A stretch of 18,027 bases of DNA from Candidatus Avimonoglobus intestinipullorum (GTDB lineage: Bacteria; Bacillota; Clostridia; UBA1381): positions 1 to 18,027 of the forward strand of contig DVND01000036.1 in NCBI GenBank assembly GCA_018714645.1, given 5' to 3'. The notes below the pieces were generated by a model, which was not told where the DNA came from, made no database searches, and saw only the letters and a program-made list of their open reading frames with translations. Numbering within the stretch: position 1 is the stretch's first letter; the number at the start of each line of letters is the position of its first letter. The position numbers and the translations under genes are program-made. Shown here in pieces: positions 6,662 through 14,506 of the stretch.

Positions 6662-6692
6662 GGACGATTTTTGAGAGAAAGGAAGGACACCC

Positions 6693-8012
6693 ATGGCGCA
6701 TACATTCAGAGGCGGGCTTCACATCCCCGACCACAAGGAGCTGACGCGCGAAAAGCCGATACGGCAGATCGACGGCGCGCCCCTTTACATCTTCCCGCTC
6801 CAGCAGCACATCGGCGCGCCGCTGGAAGCGGTCGTAAAGCCCGGGGACGCCGTGAAAATCGGCGATATTATCGCAGACAGTGACGCCCATATGGCCGTCC
6901 CCGTCCACAGTTCCGTTTCAGGAACCGTGCAGAAAATTGCCCCGGCCCTGCATCCATCCGGGACAAAGGTGACGGCGGTTTATATTGAAAATGATTACAA
7001 ATACGAAATCAGTGAACGCGTGCAGCCGAAAAACCCGGATTCCATGGGCAGGCGGGAACTGCTCCAAACCATCCGTGATGCCGGTATTGTCGGCATGGGC
7101 GGCGCAGGCTTTCCAACGCACGTCAAGCTGTCGCCGCCGGAGGGAAAACCCATCACGCATGTCATTGTCAATGGTGCAGAATGTGAGCCATACCTGACCT
7201 CCGACCACCGCCGGATGCTGGAAACTCCGGAGGAAATTCTGGACGGTTTAAAAATCGCCATGAAAATATTGGGGCTCTCGGAAGGCTCTATCGGCATTGA
7301 ACAAAATAAACCGGACGCCATCCGTCTGCTGGCTGAAAAAGCGGCGGCAGAAAATGGCATCCATGTTGTACCGCTGAAAACCAAATACCCGCAGGGCGCG
7401 GAAAAACAGCTGATAAAAGCAATTACAAAAAAACAAGTCCCCTCCGGCGGGCTTCCCGCAGATGTGGGTGTCATTGTTCTGAATATCGATACCGTTACAC
7501 AGATTTCCCGCGCGTTCCGCACCGGGATGCCGCTCGTGACCCGCATCGTCACCGTATCAGGCGACTGTATCAATGAACCCTGCAATCTGGAGGTGCGCCT
7601 TGGCGCGCCGTTTTCCCATGTAATCGATGCTGCGGGCGGCTTTTCGCAAGAACCGAAAAAGCTGATTATGGGCGGCCCGATGATGGGCGTCGCACAGTTT
7701 TCCCTGGATACGCCGGTCATCAAAACCACCTCTGCCCTGCTGGCATTCCATACGCTGGATGATAACTATGATCTGGATTCCCCCTGCCTCCGCTGCGGGA
7801 AATGCGTGGAGCATTGCCCAATGCATTTGATGCCGCTGTATTTATCGCGGTATACGCTGGAGGAAAATTGGGAAATGGCGGAAAAATATAATGCGCTGGA
7901 CTGCATCGAATGTGGGATTTGCTCCTATCTATGCCCCGGCCTGCAAAGCCCGCTGCATAACATCCGCATTGCAAAGCAAACGATATTGGAAAACAGGAGG
8001 AAAAAGAAGTGA
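6693..8012 (+). CDS. rnfC: Rnf complex subunit C (NADH-binding, FMN and two [4Fe-4S])
   Basis: This 439-residue peripheral cytoplasmic subunit passes electrons to NAD+. The N-terminal FRGGLHIPDHKE and a biotinyl-like region (VKPGDAVKIGDII, about 48-60) are typical. The NuoF-like NADH/FMN region has GIVGMGGAGFPTHVKL (131-146) and NGAECEPYLTSDHR (160-173). The C-terminal part has two cluster motifs, Cys365/368/371/375 and Cys404/407/410/414. The length matches clostridial RnfC, without the long repeat tail of proteobacterial forms. ATG at 6693 has AAGGAAGG about 6 nt upstream. The stop overlaps the rnfD start as GTGA. It is the first gene of rnfCDGEAB. Confidence 0.95.
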   Translation: MAHTFRGGLHIPDHKELTREKPIRQIDGAPLYIFPLQQHIGAPLEAVVKPGDAVKIGDIIADSDAHMAVPVHSSVSGTVQKIAPALHPSGTKVTAVYIENDYKYEISERVQPKNPDSMGRRELLQTIRDAGIVGMGGAGFPTHVKLSPPEGKPITHVIVNGAECEPYLTSDHRRMLETPEEILDGLKIAMKILGLSEGSIGIEQNKPDAIRLLAEKAAAENGIHVVPLKTKYPQGAEKQLIKAITKKQVPSGGLPADVGVIVLNIDTVTQISRAFRTGMPLVTRIVTVSGDCINEPCNLEVRLGAPFSHVIDAAGGFSQEPKKLIMGGPMMGVAQFSLDTPVIKTTSALLAFHTLDDNYDLDSPCLRCGKCVEHCPMHLMPLYLSRYTLEENWEMAEKYNALDCIECGICSYLCPGLQSPLHNIRIAKQTILENRRKKK

Positions 8013-8974
8013 ACAGATTTGTAGTATCCTCTTCACCGCATATGCACAAGGATGAATCCATTGCATCCATCATGCTGGACGTACTGATCGCCCTCATGCC
8101 TGCGGCATTGGCCGGCATTTACTATTTTGGGTGGCGCGCGGCAGTGGTGATGCTGACCTCTATTGCATCCTGCCTCCTATTTGAATATCTGTACGAAAAA
8201 CTGATGAAAAAACCAATCACAACACGGGATCTATCCGCGATGGTGACAGGGCTTTTGCTGGGCATGAACCTGCCTTCCACCATCCCCCTGTGGATGGTGG
8301 TTGTGGGAAGCGCCTTCGCAATTATCATCGTAAAACAGCTCTATGGCGGTTTGGGGAAAAATTTTGTCAACCCGGCCCTGGCGGCGCGCTGTTTTATGCT
8401 GATTGCATGGGCGGGCGCCATGACCACCTTCCCGGAACCAATGGCGGGGGTGGATGCGGTCTCATCCGCGACGCCGCTGGCGGTTCTAAAAGGCGTATCT
8501 GAGGGGACGCTCCCCACCTTAAGGCAGGCGTTCCTGGGCGCGATGCCCGGTTCCATCGGCGAAACCTCTTGCCTGATGCTTTTGCTGGGATTCGTTTATC
8601 TCCTGCTGCGCCGTGTCATCAGTTGGAAAATCCCTGTTACATATATTGTTGTTTTTGCGGTCCTCACCTTTTTCTTTGGCAAAAACGAAACCGGGATGGA
8701 GGCTTGGACATACACGCTTCTGCATGTGATGTCCGGCGGCCTGCTTTTGGGCGCATTCTTTATGGCAACGGATTATACGACTACGCCCACGACGCCCATG
8801 GGCCAGTTTATCTTTGGCGCAGGATGCGGCATCCTGACATTTGTTATCCGCAGGTTCGGCGGATACCCGGAGGGCGTATCCTTCTCGATCCTGCTGATGA
8901 ATGTCTGTACGCCGCTAATTGACCGCTATACGGTTCCACGGAAATTCGGGGAGGTGGCCAAGCATGCTTCATAA
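8009..8974 (+). CDS. rnfD: Rnf complex subunit D (membrane, covalent FMN)
   Basis: This 321-residue integral membrane subunit has about eight to ten hydrophobic helices. The segment VSSATPL (151-157) contains Thr155, which by homology carries phosphoester-linked FMN. The stretch KNFVNPALAARCF and the C-terminal GGYPEGVSFSILLMN are conserved in RnfD/NqrB. Translation starts at GTG 8009, overlapping the rnfC stop by 4 nt (GTGA). RnfD helps form the Na+/H+-translocating path. FMN attachment needs an ApbE-type flavin transferase, and no apbE gene was seen in this window. Confidence 0.94.
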   Translation: MNRFVVSSSPHMHKDESIASIMLDVLIALMPAALAGIYYFGWRAAVVMLTSIASCLLFEYLYEKLMKKPITTRDLSAMVTGLLLGMNLPSTIPLWMVVVGSAFAIIIVKQLYGGLGKNFVNPALAARCFMLIAWAGAMTTFPEPMAGVDAVSSATPLAVLKGVSEGTLPTLRQAFLGAMPGSIGETSCLMLLLGFVYLLLRRVISWKIPVTYIVVFAVLTFFFGKNETGMEAWTYTLLHVMSGGLLLGAFFMATDYTTTPTTPMGQFIFGAGCGILTFVIRRFGGYPEGVSFSILLMNVCTPLIDRYTVPRKFGEVAKHAS

Positions 8975-9533
8975 GAGTGACAGCAAGGAAATTATCAAGG
9001 TTGGGTTGATCCTGTTTGCCATCACCGCTATTGCAGCGCTGGTGCTGGCTTTGATGAACAGCGTCACTGCGCCGATAATCCAGGCAAACGAAGAAGAAAA
9101 ACAGCAGTTGGCGATGCAAAAGGTGCTGCCTGAAGCAACAAGCTTCGACGCTGAAAACCTGCGTACAGACAGTATGGATGCAATCGTCACAGCCGTATAT
9201 AAAGCAGAAAACGCGGGCTACGCGGTTATGGTTTCCCCCAATGGTTACGGCGGCGCCATCTCCATGGCAGTCGGCGTGGATCGCACAGGCACCGTAACGG
9301 GTGTGGACATCATCAGTCAAAGTGAGACGGCAGGCCTTGGCTCCAACTGTACAAAAGACGAATTTAAAAACCAGTTTATAGGGAAAACAGCCGGTGTCGG
9401 CGTATCGAAAAGCGGTGCAAAGGAGAATGAGATCGACGCCATCTCCTCTGCAACGATTACGTCAAAAGCTGTCGCGACAGGCGTAAATGCGGCAATCGAC
9501 GCGGCAGAACAATTGGAAAAGGGAGGCAATTGA
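8964..9533 (+). CDS. rnfG: Rnf complex subunit G (membrane-anchored covalent flavoprotein)
   Basis: This 189-residue protein has one N-terminal transmembrane anchor (about 11-33) and an extracytoplasmic FMN-binding domain. The flavin attachment motif reads AISSATITS, with Thr164 as the likely FMN-bearing residue; Ser replaces the usual Gly of SGAT. The preceding SQSETAGLGS is also typical. I chose the ATG at 8964 over the longer frame opening at 8919 because GGGGAGGTG lies just upstream and the product then begins directly before the anchor. It overlaps the end of rnfD by 11 nt. Confidence 0.93.
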   Translation: MLHKSDSKEIIKVGLILFAITAIAALVLALMNSVTAPIIQANEEEKQQLAMQKVLPEATSFDAENLRTDSMDAIVTAVYKAENAGYAVMVSPNGYGGAISMAVGVDRTGTVTGVDIISQSETAGLGSNCTKDEFKNQFIGKTAGVGVSKSGAKENEIDAISSATITSKAVATGVNAAIDAAEQLEKGGN

Positions 9534-9534
9534 C

Positions 9535-10152
9535 ATGGCGGAACATAAAAACATAAAGGTTGTGTTAAACGGCCTGATTACAGAAAATCCGACCTTTGTC
9601 CAGCTTTTGGGCATGTGCCCGACGCTGGCGGTCACAACCTCCCTGCAAAACGGCCTGGGAATGGGGCTGTCTGCAACGGCAGTGCTGATTGCGTCTAATT
9701 TTCTGATTTCCCTCCTGCGTAAGGTCATTCCCGAAAAGGTGCGGATTGCGGCATTTGTCGTCATCATTGCGGCGTTTGTCACATTAATTGAAATGGCGTT
9801 GAAGGCTTTTGTTCCCGATTTAGCGGATCAATTGGGCATTTTTATCCCGCTGATCGTGGTAAACTGTATTATCCTGGCGCGGGCGGAAGCATTTGCTTCC
9901 AAAAACAGCATTGGGAAATCCGCGCTGGACGGGCTGGGTATGGGGCTCGGGTTCACATGTGCGCTGTGCATTATTTCCGCCGTGCGTGAATTTTTCGGCG
10001 CAGGCACCATCTGGAACATTCCCATTTACGGCACGGTTCTTACGCCCCCGGCCATTATCGCGATGCCGCCGGGCGGGTTCATCGTATTGGGCCTGCTGAT
10101 TGCGCTCATCAACTACATTGTGGCAAAAAGAAAGGCGGGTGCGGATAAATGA
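9535..10152 (+). CDS. rnfE: Rnf complex subunit E (membrane)
   Basis: This 205-residue protein has about six transmembrane helices and is homologous to RnfA and NqrD. Conserved GMCPTLAV places Cys28 in one helix, and VVNCIILARAEAF places Cys111 in its pseudo-symmetric partner. In studied Rnf/Nqr complexes the matching cysteines of RnfA and RnfE hold an iron-sulfur centre inside the membrane. The start ATG at 9535 follows the rnfG stop by 1 nt and has GGGAGG upstream; the longer frame from 9487 would overlap rnfG needlessly. The stop overlaps rnfA (ATGA). Confidence 0.94.
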   Translation: MAEHKNIKVVLNGLITENPTFVQLLGMCPTLAVTTSLQNGLGMGLSATAVLIASNFLISLLRKVIPEKVRIAAFVVIIAAFVTLIEMALKAFVPDLADQLGIFIPLIVVNCIILARAEAFASKNSIGKSALDGLGMGLGFTCALCIISAVREFFGAGTIWNIPIYGTVLTPPAIIAMPPGGFIVLGLLIALINYIVAKRKAGADK

Positions 10153-10724
10153 CTATTATATCCATTTTGATTGCAGCGCTGTTTACCGAAAACTTTGTCA
10201 TGGTGAAATTCCTGGGCATCTGCCCGTTTCTGGGCGTATCAAAAAAGACGGAAACAGCCGTGGGCATGGGCATGGCGGTGACATTTGTCATGGCGCTGTC
10301 CTCCATGATCACATATCTCGTGAACCACTATTTGCTGGAGCCGTTCCAATTGGAATATCTGCAAACCATCGTGTTTATATTGATCATCGCGGGGCTGGTG
10401 CAGTTTGTGGAACTGTTTGTAAAAAAAAGCATGCCTGCGCTATATAATGCGCTGGGCATCTACTTGCCGCTGATCACAACAAACTGCGCCGTACTGGGCG
10501 TGACGCTCCTGAACGTGCAATATGGCTATAATTTCTTGTACTCGCTGTTGTATGGTACATTTTCAGCGCTTGGGTTCTCGCTGGCGATCATCCTGTTCTC
10601 CGGTGTGCGGGAGTATATCTCGGAGCAATCCGTCCCGGAACCGTTCCGCGGCTTCCCCATCGCGCTGATATCAGCGGGATTGATGGCAATTGCATTTATG
10701 GGCTTTTCGGGCTTTTCGATATAA
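10149..10724 (+). CDS. rnfA: Rnf complex subunit A (membrane)
   Basis: This 191-residue, six-helix membrane subunit pairs with RnfE. It has the conserved N-terminus LFTENFVMVKFLGICPFLGV with Cys25, and TTNCAVLGV with Cys113, both expected ligands of the intramembrane Fe-S centre. Length is normal. The ATG overlaps the rnfE stop by 4 nt (ATGA, 10149-10152), indicating coupled translation. Confidence 0.95.
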   Translation: MTIISILIAALFTENFVMVKFLGICPFLGVSKKTETAVGMGMAVTFVMALSSMITYLVNHYLLEPFQLEYLQTIVFILIIAGLVQFVELFVKKSMPALYNALGIYLPLITTNCAVLGVTLLNVQYGYNFLYSLLYGTFSALGFSLAIILFSGVREYISEQSVPEPFRGFPIALISAGLMAIAFMGFSGFSI

Positions 10725-10736
10725 GGAGGCGGTGTC

Positions 10737-11555
10737 ATGAGTATAGGAATCATTCTGGCAGTATTGATTGTCGGCGGCACAGGGCTGCTGTTCGGCTGCC
10801 TGCTTGCGTTCGCCTCCATTATTTTCAGGGTTTCCAAGGACGAACGTTTGGACAAAATCACCGATGCGCTTCCAGGCGCAAACTGCGGTGCATGCGGTTA
10901 TGCGGGCTGTGCGGCATACGCCGAAGCCATCATTTCAAACAACGCGCCCATCAATGCATGCAGCGTCGGAAAGGACGCTGTTGCGCAAAAAATAGGGAAA
11001 ATTATGGGGAAAAAAGCCGAAAAGGTCGAAGCCAAAACAGCCCGTGTTCTATGCGGCGGCGTGTGCGGGGCAGCGTTGGATAAATATGACTACCAAGGGA
11101 TCCGATCCTGTGTCGCAGCGGCAAAACTGGCCGGCGGCCCAAAGACCTGCCCCAACGGCTGCCTGGGGTTTGGCACTTGTCAGGCTGCATGTCAATTCGG
11201 GGCAATCTCCATCGTGGACGGCGTGGCGGTCATTGACGAAGAAAAATGCACGGCATGCGGGCAATGCATCAAAAAGTGCCCGAAGCATATCATCCAGTTC
11301 GTGCCCAAAAAGAACCAGGCATGGGTAAAATGTATGAACACAGAAGCGGGCGTGCTGACAAATAAATATTGTAAATCGGGCTGCATCGGCTGCAAAATCT
11401 GCGAGAAAAACTGCCCCACCGGCGCGATCAAGGTAACGGATAATTTTGCCTCCATTGATTATGACCGCTGTATCAACTGCGGGGAATGTGCAAAAAAATG
11501 CCCAAAGCATGTCATCGCTTTCAATGGGGCGGAAAACTATGCAAAAGCAGAATAA
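10737..11555 (+). CDS. rnfB: Rnf complex subunit B (polyferredoxin electron input)
   Basis: This 272-residue protein accepts electrons from reduced ferredoxin. An N-terminal transmembrane helix (about 3-30) is followed by a 4Fe-4S domain with Cys50, 53, 58 and 75. A cysteine-rich central region follows (Cys106, 110, 125, 138, 142, 148, 152), and then ferredoxin-type motifs at Cys171/174/177/181, Cys216/219/222/226 and Cys245/248/251/255. Cys199 and Cys212 are additional. This is the larger clostridial type with more clusters than the proteobacterial RnfB (about 190 residues). AAGGAGGCGG lies 6 nt before ATG 10737. It closes the rnf operon; no clear terminator was seen after it. Confidence 0.95.
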   Translation: MSIGIILAVLIVGGTGLLFGCLLAFASIIFRVSKDERLDKITDALPGANCGACGYAGCAAYAEAIISNNAPINACSVGKDAVAQKIGKIMGKKAEKVEAKTARVLCGGVCGAALDKYDYQGIRSCVAAAKLAGGPKTCPNGCLGFGTCQAACQFGAISIVDGVAVIDEEKCTACGQCIKKCPKHIIQFVPKKNQAWVKCMNTEAGVLTNKYCKSGCIGCKICEKNCPTGAIKVTDNFASIDYDRCINCGECAKKCPKHVIAFNGAENYAKAE

Positions 11556-11657
11556 CGTCTGAAAAATTTGGTCTGCATGTGTGAGAAAAATACAATTAAG
11601 CCCTTGCGGGAACGCACAAAAAGCAGGAGCACGGGTATTTTAGCCGAAAAAAAGGGG

Positions 11658-11663
11658 TACAAT
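11658..11663 (+). promoter_or_regulatory. Possible -10 box for the flavin reductase-rubredoxin gene
   Basis: TACAAT lies 64 nt before the ATG at 11728. The matching -35 region at 17 nt is poor (GTATTT). A second TACAAT at 11591-11596 has TTGGTC 17 nt upstream (11568-11573). Either may serve as a promoter, or the gene may be read through from rnfB; the sequence does not decide. The rest of the 172-nt gap shows nothing else clear. Confidence 0.3.
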
Positions 11664-11727
11664 AACCGTCGAACCAAAATAAGAGGGCTTGCAGACAAAC
11701 TATTTCAACATGAAGGAGTGGATCCAC

Positions 11728-12384
11728 ATGGATTTAACAGTATTATTCAATCTTTCCTATGGATTATATGTCATCGGCGCAAAGGACGGCAATAATACGC
11801 CCGTGGGCTGTATTGTCAATACGGTTTTTCAAATCACCAACGAACCAAACCGGGTGGCGGTAAGCGTCAACCACGAAAATTACACTGCCGCATGCATCCA
11901 AAATCTAAATGAATTCACCGTTTCTATTCTGACAGAGCAGACCGATCCGGCTGTCATCGGCACCTTTGGGTTCAAATCCAGCCGGGATATCAACAAATAC
12001 GAAAGCACGCCATATACGCTGATTGACCGTGACCTGCCCGTTCTGACCGAGAATACCGCGGGATGGCTGCGGTGCAAAGTGGAAAACAAGGTCGATGTCG
12101 GGACGCATATGCTGTTTATTGCAGAAGTGATTGAAACGGGCCGCGGTTCCGGCCTGCCGCCCATGACCTATGACTATTACCATAAGGTCATCAAGGGCGC
12201 AGCGCCAAAATCCGCCCCCACCTACCGCGCGCCGGAGACAGAACAAACGCCGGAGGCGGCAAGCGGAGAAAAATGGATCTGCAAAATCTGCGGCTATGAA
12301 TTTGCAGGCGATTTTGAAGCCCTTCCGGACGATTGGGTCTGTCCCATATGCAAACAGCCAAAATCCGCTTTTTACAAAGCTTAA
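11728..12384 (+). CDS. hrb: Flavin reductase-rubredoxin fusion (high-molecular-weight rubredoxin type)
   Basis: This 218-residue protein has an N-terminal flavin reductase-like FMN-binding domain (about 1-155, beginning LFNLSYGLYVIGAKDG). A Pro/Thr/Glu-rich linker (about 158-180) leads to a C-terminal short rubredoxin with CKIC (Cys185, 188) and CPIC (Cys205, 208). The rubredoxin lacks the usual central loop and resembles the compact type of rubrerythrins. The architecture matches Hrb, which in Moorella carries electrons from NAD(P)H to the flavodiiron protein that reduces NO or O2. I chose ATG 11728 because AAGGAG lies upstream and family members begin here; the upstream ATGs at 11689 and 11710 are not supported. 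No flavodiiron partner is seen in the window. Confidence 0.9.
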   Translation: MDLTVLFNLSYGLYVIGAKDGNNTPVGCIVNTVFQITNEPNRVAVSVNHENYTAACIQNLNEFTVSILTEQTDPAVIGTFGFKSSRDINKYESTPYTLIDRDLPVLTENTAGWLRCKVENKVDVGTHMLFIAEVIETGRGSGLPPMTYDYYHKVIKGAAPKSAPTYRAPETEQTPEAASGEKWICKICGYEFAGDFEALPDDWVCPICKQPKSAFYKA

Positions 12385-12415
12385 CAGATTCGTAACAAAA
12401 TTCATACAAAATGCG

Positions 12416-12444
12416 TTGACATACTTCCGATTTTGTGGTACGCT
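12416..12444 (+). promoter_or_regulatory. Promoter of ftsH
   Basis: A perfect TTGACA (12416-12421) is followed after 17 nt by TACGCT (12439-12444). The -10 is imperfect. The predicted start near 12451 gives a leader of about 53 nt containing the hairpin at 12471-12490. No CIRCE element was seen. Confidence 0.6.
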
Positions 12445-12470
12445 TTTTACGGAATTGGAATGATTTACTT

Positions 12471-12490
12471 TGCCGGAGTTCTCTCCGGCA
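12471..12490 (+). promoter_or_regulatory. Leader hairpin just before the ftsH ribosome binding site
   Basis: TGCCGGAG (12471-12478) and CTCCGGCA (12483-12490) form a perfect 8-bp stem with loop TTCT. It ends 4 nt before the Shine-Dalgarno GGAG (12495-12498). The same CTCC could instead pair weakly with that GGAG, so two exclusive pairings exist on paper. No T-run follows, so it is not a terminator. Confidence 0.5.
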
Positions 12491-12503
12491 GATTGGAGCA
12501 CAT

Positions 12504-14474
12504 ATGAACGACAAAAAACCGAACAATCAAAAAAAACCGAGTTTGCCGAGAAATCCGTTCTTTATGTTCCTGCTGTTATCCATCGTGTTTACAGTACTGT
12601 TGAATTCTCTGCTCAGTTATTTGCTTTCACCTCAGGAAAAAGAAATCTATTACAGCGAATTCATACAAATGGTAAAAAATGATGAAGTGGAAGAAGTGCA
12701 GCTTTCCGCAGAAAAAATCGTCATCTATAAAAAAGAAGAACAGCAAACGGAACAACAGCAGCAACCCCAGTCGGGCTTTTTCATGTTCCCCTCGCTTCAG
12801 CAGGAGCAGCGGAATCTCCCGCAGATCGGCGGTACAATCTATTACACCGGAAACATCGGGGACCCGGATTTGTATGACTTACTGGATGAACATGGCGTCA
12901 AATACACACGGCCCGTTACGGAGCGGAATGCCATTGTGGATTTCTTCCTCACCTGGATTTTGCCCTTTGGGCTGATGTACCTGCTGGTGTTCTTGCTGAT
13001 GCGGTTCCTGACCAAAAAAATGGGCGGGGGGGGCGGTTTCATGTCCGTCGGCCAAAGCAATGCGAAGATTTACATGGAAAATAAAACCGGCGTCACTTTT
13101 AAGGATGTGGCCGGACAGGAGGAAGCGAAAGAATCGCTGGATGAAATCGTAGACTTTTTGCACAATCCTGCAAAGTATACGGCAATCGGCGCAAAACAAC
13201 CGAAGGGCGCGCTTTTGGTCGGCCCGCCGGGAACGGGTAAAACATTGCTTGCAAAAGCGGTGGCCGGCGAAGCAAACGTGCCGTTCTTCTCCCTGTCGGG
13301 ATCGGAATTTGTGGAAATGTTTGTTGGCGTCGGCGCGTCCCGCGTGCGTGATTTGTTCAAACAGGCAGCGGATAAAGCGCCCTGTATCATCTTTATTGAC
13401 GAAATAGACGCCATCGGCAAAAGCCGTGATAATGCCTACGGCGGCGGTGGAAATGATGAGCGTGAGCAGACCTTGAACCAGCTGCTTGCGGAAATGGACG
13501 GCTTTGATTCCTCAAAGGGCGTCGTCATCCTGGCGGCCACAAACCGTCCTGAAATACTGGATAAGGCCCTGCTGCGCCCCGGCCGGTTTGACCGGCGCAT
13601 TATTGTGGAAAAGCCTGACTTAAAGGGCCGTGAGGACATCTTGAAGGTACATTCCAAGGATGTGCGCATGTCAAAGGACGTCGATTTACATGAAATCGCT
13701 TTGGCGACAAGCGGCGCTGTGGGTGCAGATTTGGCAAACATGGTAAATGAAGCCGCCCTGCGGGCAGTGCGCTTTAACCGCACGGAGGTATTGCAGGAGG
13801 ACTTGATGGAAGCCGTCGAAGTCATCATTGCAGGAAAAGAGAAAAAAGACCGGATCCTCTCTGAAAAAGAGAAACAAATCGTGGCCTATCACGAGGTCGG
13901 CCATGCCTTGGCAACAGCGCTCCAGAAGCACACCGACCCGGTGCAGAAAATTACAATCGTCCCCCGTACAAAGGGTTCTCTGGGGTATACGTTGTCCACA
14001 CCGGAAGAAGAACACTATCTGATCTCCAAAGATGAAATCGAATCCGAACTGGTGATCCTGCTGGCGGGGCGTGCAGCGGAAGAGCTGGTGTTTAACACGA
14101 AAACCACCGGCGCTGCAAACGATATTGAACGCGCCAGCGAACTGGCCCGGAACATGATTACCCAGTATGGGATGTCCGATAAATTCGGTATGATTGCGCT
14201 GGAGAGCCTGCAAAATAAATATTTGGACGGGCGCAGCGTGTCCAACTGCTCCGAAGAAACGCAGACGCAAATTGACAATGAGGTTATCGCACTGTTGAAA
14301 ACCTCTTATGAAAAGGCCCAATCCCTGCTTCGTGATAATATGGATGCATTAAAGGGGATTTCCGAATACCTCATCGAAAAGGAAACCATCACAGGGAAAC
14401 AGTTTATGGAAATCTTTAATCAATACCAAGAGCAGCCAAAACTCGAAGCCGCACCGGAAACATCAGAAGAATAA
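12504..14474 (+). CDS. ftsH: ATP-dependent zinc metalloprotease FtsH
   Basis: This 656-residue membrane-bound hexameric AAA+ protease degrades damaged or unassembled membrane proteins and some regulators. Transmembrane helices lie at about 19-41 and 147-170, flanking an extracytoplasmic domain with a Gln-rich stretch (about 79-88). Walker A is GPPGTGKT (240-247), Walker B IIFIDE (295-300), and the second region of homology runs ATNRPEILDKALLRPGRFDR (345-364). The zinc motif is HEVGH (463-467), with Val in place of the commoner Ala, and Asp540 as the probable third ligand. Length fits the family. I chose ATG 12504 because TTGGAG is 5-6 nt upstream; the longer frame from 12435 would start inside the promoter. 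Confidence 0.96.
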   Translation: MNDKKPNNQKKPSLPRNPFFMFLLLSIVFTVLLNSLLSYLLSPQEKEIYYSEFIQMVKNDEVEEVQLSAEKIVIYKKEEQQTEQQQQPQSGFFMFPSLQQEQRNLPQIGGTIYYTGNIGDPDLYDLLDEHGVKYTRPVTERNAIVDFFLTWILPFGLMYLLVFLLMRFLTKKMGGGGGFMSVGQSNAKIYMENKTGVTFKDVAGQEEAKESLDEIVDFLHNPAKYTAIGAKQPKGALLVGPPGTGKTLLAKAVAGEANVPFFSLSGSEFVEMFVGVGASRVRDLFKQAADKAPCIIFIDEIDAIGKSRDNAYGGGGNDEREQTLNQLLAEMDGFDSSKGVVILAATNRPEILDKALLRPGRFDRRIIVEKPDLKGREDILKVHSKDVRMSKDVDLHEIALATSGAVGADLANMVNEAALRAVRFNRTEVLQEDLMEAVEVIIAGKEKKDRILSEKEKQIVAYHEVGHALATALQKHTDPVQKITIVPRTKGSLGYTLSTPEEEHYLISKDEIESELVILLAGRAAEELVFNTKTTGAANDIERASELARNMITQYGMSDKFGMIALESLQNKYLDGRSVSNCSEETQTQIDNEVIALLKTSYEKAQSLLRDNMDALKGISEYLIEKETITGKQFMEIFNQYQEQPKLEAAPETSEE

Positions 14475-14506
14475 AAAAACAACGCCTCTCGGCGTTGTTT
14501 TTTTTA
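14473..14506. terminator. Bidirectional intrinsic terminator between ftsH and the alpha-galactosidase
   Basis: AACAACGCC (14478-14486), loop TCTC, and GGCGTTGTT (14491-14499) form a perfect 9-bp stem, flanked by a run of A on the left and T on the right. It can therefore end transcription from both convergent genes. It overlaps the end of the alpha-galactosidase frame (stop 14506-14504). Confidence 0.9.

Noticed and set aside
11568..11795. Possible small gene between rnfB and the flavin reductase-rubredoxin gene
   Set aside because: The frame runs into the next gene out of frame, is rich in Lys/Arg without pattern and has no convincing ribosome binding site.
12367..12380. Hairpin GCTTT/AAAGC at the end of the flavin reductase-rubredoxin gene as terminator
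   Set aside because: Only 5 bp, AT-rich and without a following T-run.
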